Assembly (NCBI GenBank): GCA_013001685.1
Contig: JABDMD010000091.1
Location: 1 to 35,689 of the forward strand
DNA length: 35,689 nucleotides
DNA from: Gammaproteobacteria bacterium
Lineage (GTDB): Bacteria > Pseudomonadota > Gammaproteobacteria > UBA4575
Direction of reading: 5' to 3'
The position numbers were made by a program, and so were the translations under genes. The stretch's first letter is position 1; every line of letters begins with the position of its first letter. Under the pieces are notes generated by a model that ran no database searches, had not been told where the DNA came from, and was given only the letters and a program-made list of their open reading frames with translations. Positions 32,141 to 35,689 of this stretch are shown piece by piece.

Positions 32141-33406
32141 CTATGCAGCCAATATCCCCTTCTCTCCTTCCGTCCTACCAATAATCACTGCCCCACATGA
32201 ATCACTAAACACATTCACTGCGGTTCTACACATATCCAACACTCTATCCACTGCCAAAATCAAACCAATCCCTTCAGCTGGTAAACCAATCGCGGCCAAA
32301 ATAATTGCAATGGCAACCAAACTTGCAGATGGAATACCTGCGACACCTATCGATGTCATTAACGCAAGAATGACAATCGACACTTGTGTGCCAAATGTTA
32401 AATCTAAGCCATAGGCTTGTGCGATAAAGATTGCCGCCACGCATTCATATAACGCCGTGCCATCCATGTTTACTGTTGCACCGAGTGGCAACACAAAACT
32501 GGTGACACGATTGGACACACCGGCACGGTCTTCTACACAATCAATCGTCACAGGCAGTGTTGCAGAAGATGAAGCGGTAGAAAATGCAGTGAGTAATGCG
32601 GGTGCCATAGCTTGATAATGTTTAATAGGACTTACCCCACCAATAAACTTTAATAACAACGGCATGACGATGACGATATGAATGAGTAACGCGATGATGA
32701 CGGTAAAGAAGAAAGTTAATAATGGTCTAAACGCATCAAAGCCTGAAATGACCACCACTTTTGCCACCAATGCAAACACACCGATAGGTGCAAACTTCAT
32801 GACTAAATCGGTGATCAACATCATGACGTCAAACACACCTTGCCAGAAGGTTTGCAGCACTTTCTGTGTTTCGAGTTTTATTCTGGTCATGAAAAAACCA
32901 AATAACAGACTGAAAAAGATTAGCCCTAACATCTGACCTTCTGATGCGGCTTTAACAATGTTGGTGGGTATCATGCGTAAAAAGATCCCTACAACATCTC
33001 CCGCAGACTTACCTTCAACTTTCATCATCACTTCACTAGTATCTTCACTTAGACCGAGCATTTCTTTTGCAGGTGTACCATCCACAATTCCTGGCTGAAC
33101 AATGTTTACTACTGTTATGCCAATCATAATGGCAAAGAAGCTGGTGACTACGTAATACAATAGCGTTTTGCCACCTAAACGCCCGAAGGCATCACCCGAA
33201 CCTAAATTGCTCACGCCCATAATGATGGACGAGACAATCAACGGCACGATGATCATCTTTAAGGCGTTGAGGAATAGCTTGCCGACAAAGTCGAAAATGG
33301 AAACAATAGAGACGCCGAAGATGCTGGTCTCTGGGCTGACTAACCAGCCGATGAACACTGCGAACAGCAGTGCGATAAGAATTTGCCAATGAAGCTTAAG
33401 CTGCAT
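32141..33406 (-). CDS. Dicarboxylate/amino acid:cation symporter (DAACS, GltP/DctA-like)
   Basis: This 421-residue inner-membrane secondary transporter takes up glutamate/aspartate or C4-dicarboxylates with Na+ or H+. Family landmarks are LNALKMIIVPLIVSSIIMG near the start, the serine-rich re-entrant loop STASSSATLPV, and ATVNMDGTALYECVAAIFIA with the NMDGT cation site; a second loop reads SIGVAGIPSAS. The ATG at 33406 is preferred over the in-frame TTG at 33415. Substrate choice between acidic amino acids and dicarboxylates cannot be settled by eye. Confidence 0.92.
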   Translation of the reverse strand: MQLKLHWQILIALLFAVFIGWLVSPETSIFGVSIVSIFDFVGKLFLNALKMIIVPLIVSSIIMGVSNLGSGDAFGRLGGKTLLYYVVTSFFAIMIGITVVNIVQPGIVDGTPAKEMLGLSEDTSEVMMKVEGKSAGDVVGIFLRMIPTNIVKAASEGQMLGLIFFSLLFGFFMTRIKLETQKVLQTFWQGVFDVMMLITDLVMKFAPIGVFALVAKVVVISGFDAFRPLLTFFFTVIIALLIHIVIVMPLLLKFIGGVSPIKHYQAMAPALLTAFSTASSSATLPVTIDCVEDRAGVSNRVTSFVLPLGATVNMDGTALYECVAAIFIAQAYGLDLTFGTQVSIVILALMTSIGVAGIPSASLVAIAIILAAIGLPAEGIGLILAVDRVLDMCRTAVNVFSDSCGAVIIGRTEGEKGILAA

Positions 33407-33465
33407 GGGATGCAACTATACTAGACTTAGCTAGCTGAATGAACGGAATTTATTGATGTTGCGGC

Positions 33466-35385
33466 TTATTGATCTGGATCCGCAACTTGATCTTCAAAGA
33501 TAATGACTTCGCCACCTTCTTGAATGGCATCGATCACTGCAGAGAATTCTCTACGTCCGTAATTCACTCTTTGTGAAAGCTGTTGGTAGGTAGCATCGTC
33601 TAATTCTTCTGAACCAGGCGTTACTTTATTTAATTCAATCAGTGCAAAGCTGCCATCGGCTTGTGCTAAGCCATCGACTACGCGATCACCTTCTGCTGGT
33701 TTCGGCATTGAAAATACGTGCTGGCTTAAACTCTGTGGCACACGATTGTCATCACGGCGAATTGCGCCATGTGAAACTACTTCTAATGAATTTTCAGATG
33801 CTATGGATTCCATACTTGCGCCATTTTGCATCTTCACAAACAGGTTTCTACCGTGTTCGGATGTTTCTTGTGCAGCTTTACTTATAGTGACTAAGTTTTT
33901 AACTTCTTCTTTAACGGCACTTACGGGTTTTTGCTCAGATGGCTTATGTTCAAGCAAGCGGATGGCTATAACATGTCCATCTGCTACTTCAATTAAGTCA
34001 CTATTTAAATTTTCAGTCAGCACATCCTCTGAAAACGCTAAGGTTTTCACTTTGGGATAAGCAAAAATTCCGTCATTATTGGCTGCGGTTAAAAGGCCAG
34101 TTTGTTTAATTTCTAAATCAAAACTTTCTGATACCTCTAGCAAGTCATCGGGCTGTTCTACTAGTAAGTTTGCAATTTCATCTGCGACTTCGATAAAACG
34201 TTCTTGTGCTAATTGACCTTTACGCTCATTGATGATTTGCTCACGCACATCTGCAAACGGTTTTTGCTCAGACGCTTGAATTTCATCTAGTTGTATAATT
34301 TGCACGCCTTGTTCGGTACGTATCGGTTTACTGTAGCCACCGATATCCAATGAGAACAAAGCATCTTCAAGTGCTTTGCTGGTGAAATCACCCGATGCGA
34401 TGAATCCCATCTCTCCACCCTTTTGTGCAGAAAGGGTGTCATCAGAATTCTTTTCAGCAAGTTCTGCAAAAGAAGCTCCACCTTCTAATTGTGTAATCAT
34501 GCCTTCGGCTTTTTCTATTGCCATGTCCCACTCGATGGCATCTGCATCTAACTCACTTGGCACTTTAAACATGATATGTCTTGTTTTGCGCAATTCTGGA
34601 GTTCGATAGCGCTCGCTTTGCGAATTGTAAATCGCTTCTGCATCTGCATCGCTAATACTGATGCTATCGGCTAGATCTTCTTCTTTTAATTCAACGTATG
34701 CGAGCTTGACTTGCTCTGGCGTTTTATAGGCTTGCTTATTATCATTGTAATATGCGTCGATTTCAGCATCGCTAACCGTAATCGTTTCAGGCTTTACCGT
34801 AACCACTGCATATTTAAAATCACGTGTTTGTTCAGCAATTTTTTGGAAACGCTGTAGCTCAGCTTTAGGAATAAACGATGACGAAGCTAAAGAGCTTTCG
34901 AACTGTCTTAATTTGTCTTGCTCACGCAACTCATTTTCAAATTGCGCTTGGTTATATCGCTGTGCTTCAAGTATTCGTTTGTATTGCTCTGGATCAAACT
35001 TGCCGTCTTTTTGGAACTGTGGGATTTCCTGAATTCTTTTAATTAGGCTCGCATCGCTTATTCTAAAACCTGCATCACCTACTTCTTGGCGTAATAACTC
35101 GGTACGCACCATGTCTTTAATGACTTGCTTGCGCACGATGCTTTCGTCTGGATATTGCTGTTGATAGTTTGCACCGAGAATGGATTGCAAAGTTTGTTTA
35201 CGCTGTTGCACCTGCTGATTAAATGCAGGCAGTGTAATTTCATTGCCATTGATAGTAGCCACCGGTGCTGCACCGCCACCACCAAAGTATTCTTGTATGC
35301 CCCACATGGCAAAAGACAAAATCAGTAAGCCAATAATGATGTAAGCGACCCAACTGGTAGCTCTGTCTCTAATATCTTGTAGCAT
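33466..35385 (-). CDS. ppiD: Periplasmic folding chaperone / peptidyl-prolyl isomerase PpiD
   Basis: PpiD is anchored in the inner membrane and assists folding of proteins leaving the Sec translocon. The 639-residue protein has an N-terminal anchor (about 12-30, SWVAYIIIGLLILSFAMWG) and a SurA-like helical chaperone region with a Gln-rich stretch. A single parvulin domain follows (about 265-365: RHIMFKVPSE, then GGASFAELAEKNSDD, GGEMGFI and GGYSKPIRTEQGVQIIQ), then a long C-terminal chaperone part. Length and order match E. coli PpiD. It lies downstream of tRNA-Asp on the same strand, separated by a terminator-like hairpin. Confidence 0.93.
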   Translation of the reverse strand: MLQDIRDRATSWVAYIIIGLLILSFAMWGIQEYFGGGGAAPVATINGNEITLPAFNQQVQQRKQTLQSILGANYQQQYPDESIVRKQVIKDMVRTELLRQEVGDAGFRISDASLIKRIQEIPQFQKDGKFDPEQYKRILEAQRYNQAQFENELREQDKLRQFESSLASSSFIPKAELQRFQKIAEQTRDFKYAVVTVKPETITVSDAEIDAYYNDNKQAYKTPEQVKLAYVELKEEDLADSISISDADAEAIYNSQSERYRTPELRKTRHIMFKVPSELDADAIEWDMAIEKAEGMITQLEGGASFAELAEKNSDDTLSAQKGGEMGFIASGDFTSKALEDALFSLDIGGYSKPIRTEQGVQIIQLDEIQASEQKPFADVREQIINERKGQLAQERFIEVADEIANLLVEQPDDLLEVSESFDLEIKQTGLLTAANNDGIFAYPKVKTLAFSEDVLTENLNSDLIEVADGHVIAIRLLEHKPSEQKPVSAVKEEVKNLVTISKAAQETSEHGRNLFVKMQNGASMESIASENSLEVVSHGAIRRDDNRVPQSLSQHVFSMPKPAEGDRVVDGLAQADGSFALIELNKVTPGSEELDDATYQQLSQRVNYGRREFSAVIDAIQEGGEVIIFEDQVADPDQ

Positions 35386-35498
35386 GATGGATGGTAATTT
35401 TCTGTGGCGTTGAGTGTTTATGAACTAACAACTAACTCAAATGCGTTGTGATTGTTAAGACCTATTTCTTTTCAAAAATTTTACATCGTTGATTTTAA

Positions 35499-35521
35499 AC
35501 CAGTGCTTGTTTAGCACTGGT
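35499..35521 (-). terminator. Terminator hairpin after tRNA-Asp
   Basis: ACCAGTGCT and AGCACTGGT form a perfect 9-bp stem with a 5-base loop. On the minus strand it is followed by TTTAAAATC. It lies 66 bases beyond the tRNA-Asp 3' end and before ppiD, fitting an intrinsic terminator for the tRNA transcript. Confidence 0.65.
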
Positions 35522-35587
35522 CAATTTCTACTTTCTCTTACACGGCCGGGTTTAATGTCGAGTCGCTATTTATTTTTTGGGAATAAA

Positions 35588-35664
35588 TGGCGGAGTGGAC
35601 GGGATTCGAACCCGCGACCCCCGGCGTGACAGGCCGGTATTCTAACCAGCTGAACTACCACTCC
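35588..35664 (-). tRNA. tRNA-Asp (anticodon GUC)
   Basis: A complete 77-base tRNA is read on the minus strand. The acceptor stem is GGAGTGG paired with CCACTCC, followed by discriminator G and an encoded CCA. The D arm starts TAGTTCAGCTGGTTAGAAT. The anticodon arm CCGGC-CTGTCAC-GCCGG gives anticodon GTC, and the T loop carries GGTTCGAATCC. The sequence is nearly the same as E. coli tRNA-Asp. No integrase or duplicated 3' end suggests its use as an attachment site within the window. Confidence 0.97.
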
Positions 35665-35689
35665 GTCATAACTATGGTGGGTGCTGAGG

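Noticed and set aside
35588-35664. tRNA-Asp as an integration site for a mobile element
   Set aside because: No integrase, no repeated tRNA 3' end and ordinary housekeeping genes alongside.

Overview
The window is chromosomal DNA from an AT-rich gammaproteobacterium. Conserved blocks support this: recN-bamE, rnfH-ratA and smpB sit together; dnaQ, rnhA and a yafS-like methyltransferase face mltD; and fabI, ppiD and tRNA-Asp are present. Two perfect FNR/Anr-type boxes point to a facultative or micro-oxic lifestyle. I see no prophage, CRISPR array, integron or intact insertion sequence. The genus cannot be fixed from this sequence alone.

Layout. 1-4408: recN (3' part) and bamE, then a DUF3617 protein, rnfH, ratA and a sodium:neurotransmitter-symporter-type transporter on the minus strand, smpB, and a small lipoprotein. 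4528-8010: dnaQ, rnhA and the methyltransferase (minus), with mltD divergent. 8405-11618: a three-gene phospho-signalling operon made of a membrane-anchored Hanks kinase, a PP2C phosphatase and a tandem FHA protein. 11696-18730: a DUF6928-like protein and a four-gene oligopeptide-type ABC importer (binding protein, two permeases, double ATPase). 18891-20228: fabI and a small membrane protein. 20300-22296: a small cluster (DUF3565, SpoIIAA-like, HAD-IIA phosphatase, cupin) with two FNR/Anr-type boxes. 22480-23905: a MerT-like membrane protein, a MerP-like metal carrier and a predicted outer-membrane barrel. 23945-28540 is an accessory, AT-rich stretch holding an orphan gene, an isochorismatase-fold protein lacking two of three catalytic residues, an MFS transporter, a visibly decayed membrane/coiled-coil gene, small ORFs and palindromic elements. 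28547-35664: DUF779 with an AldB/ExaC-type aldehyde dehydrogenase, an alpha/beta hydrolase, a PH-domain membrane protein, a dicarboxylate/amino-acid symporter, ppiD and tRNA-Asp.

How the genes work together. The housekeeping genes cover DNA repair and replication, outer-membrane assembly, peptidoglycan turnover, trans-translation, fatty-acid synthesis and periplasmic folding. The most system-like parts are the kinase-phosphatase-FHA operon (the kinase has a TM-TPR-kinase order), the metal trio that lacks merA and merR, the FNR-box cluster, and the importer whose binding protein carries both a lipobox and a C-terminal membrane anchor. None of these can be called a proven new system from sequence alone.
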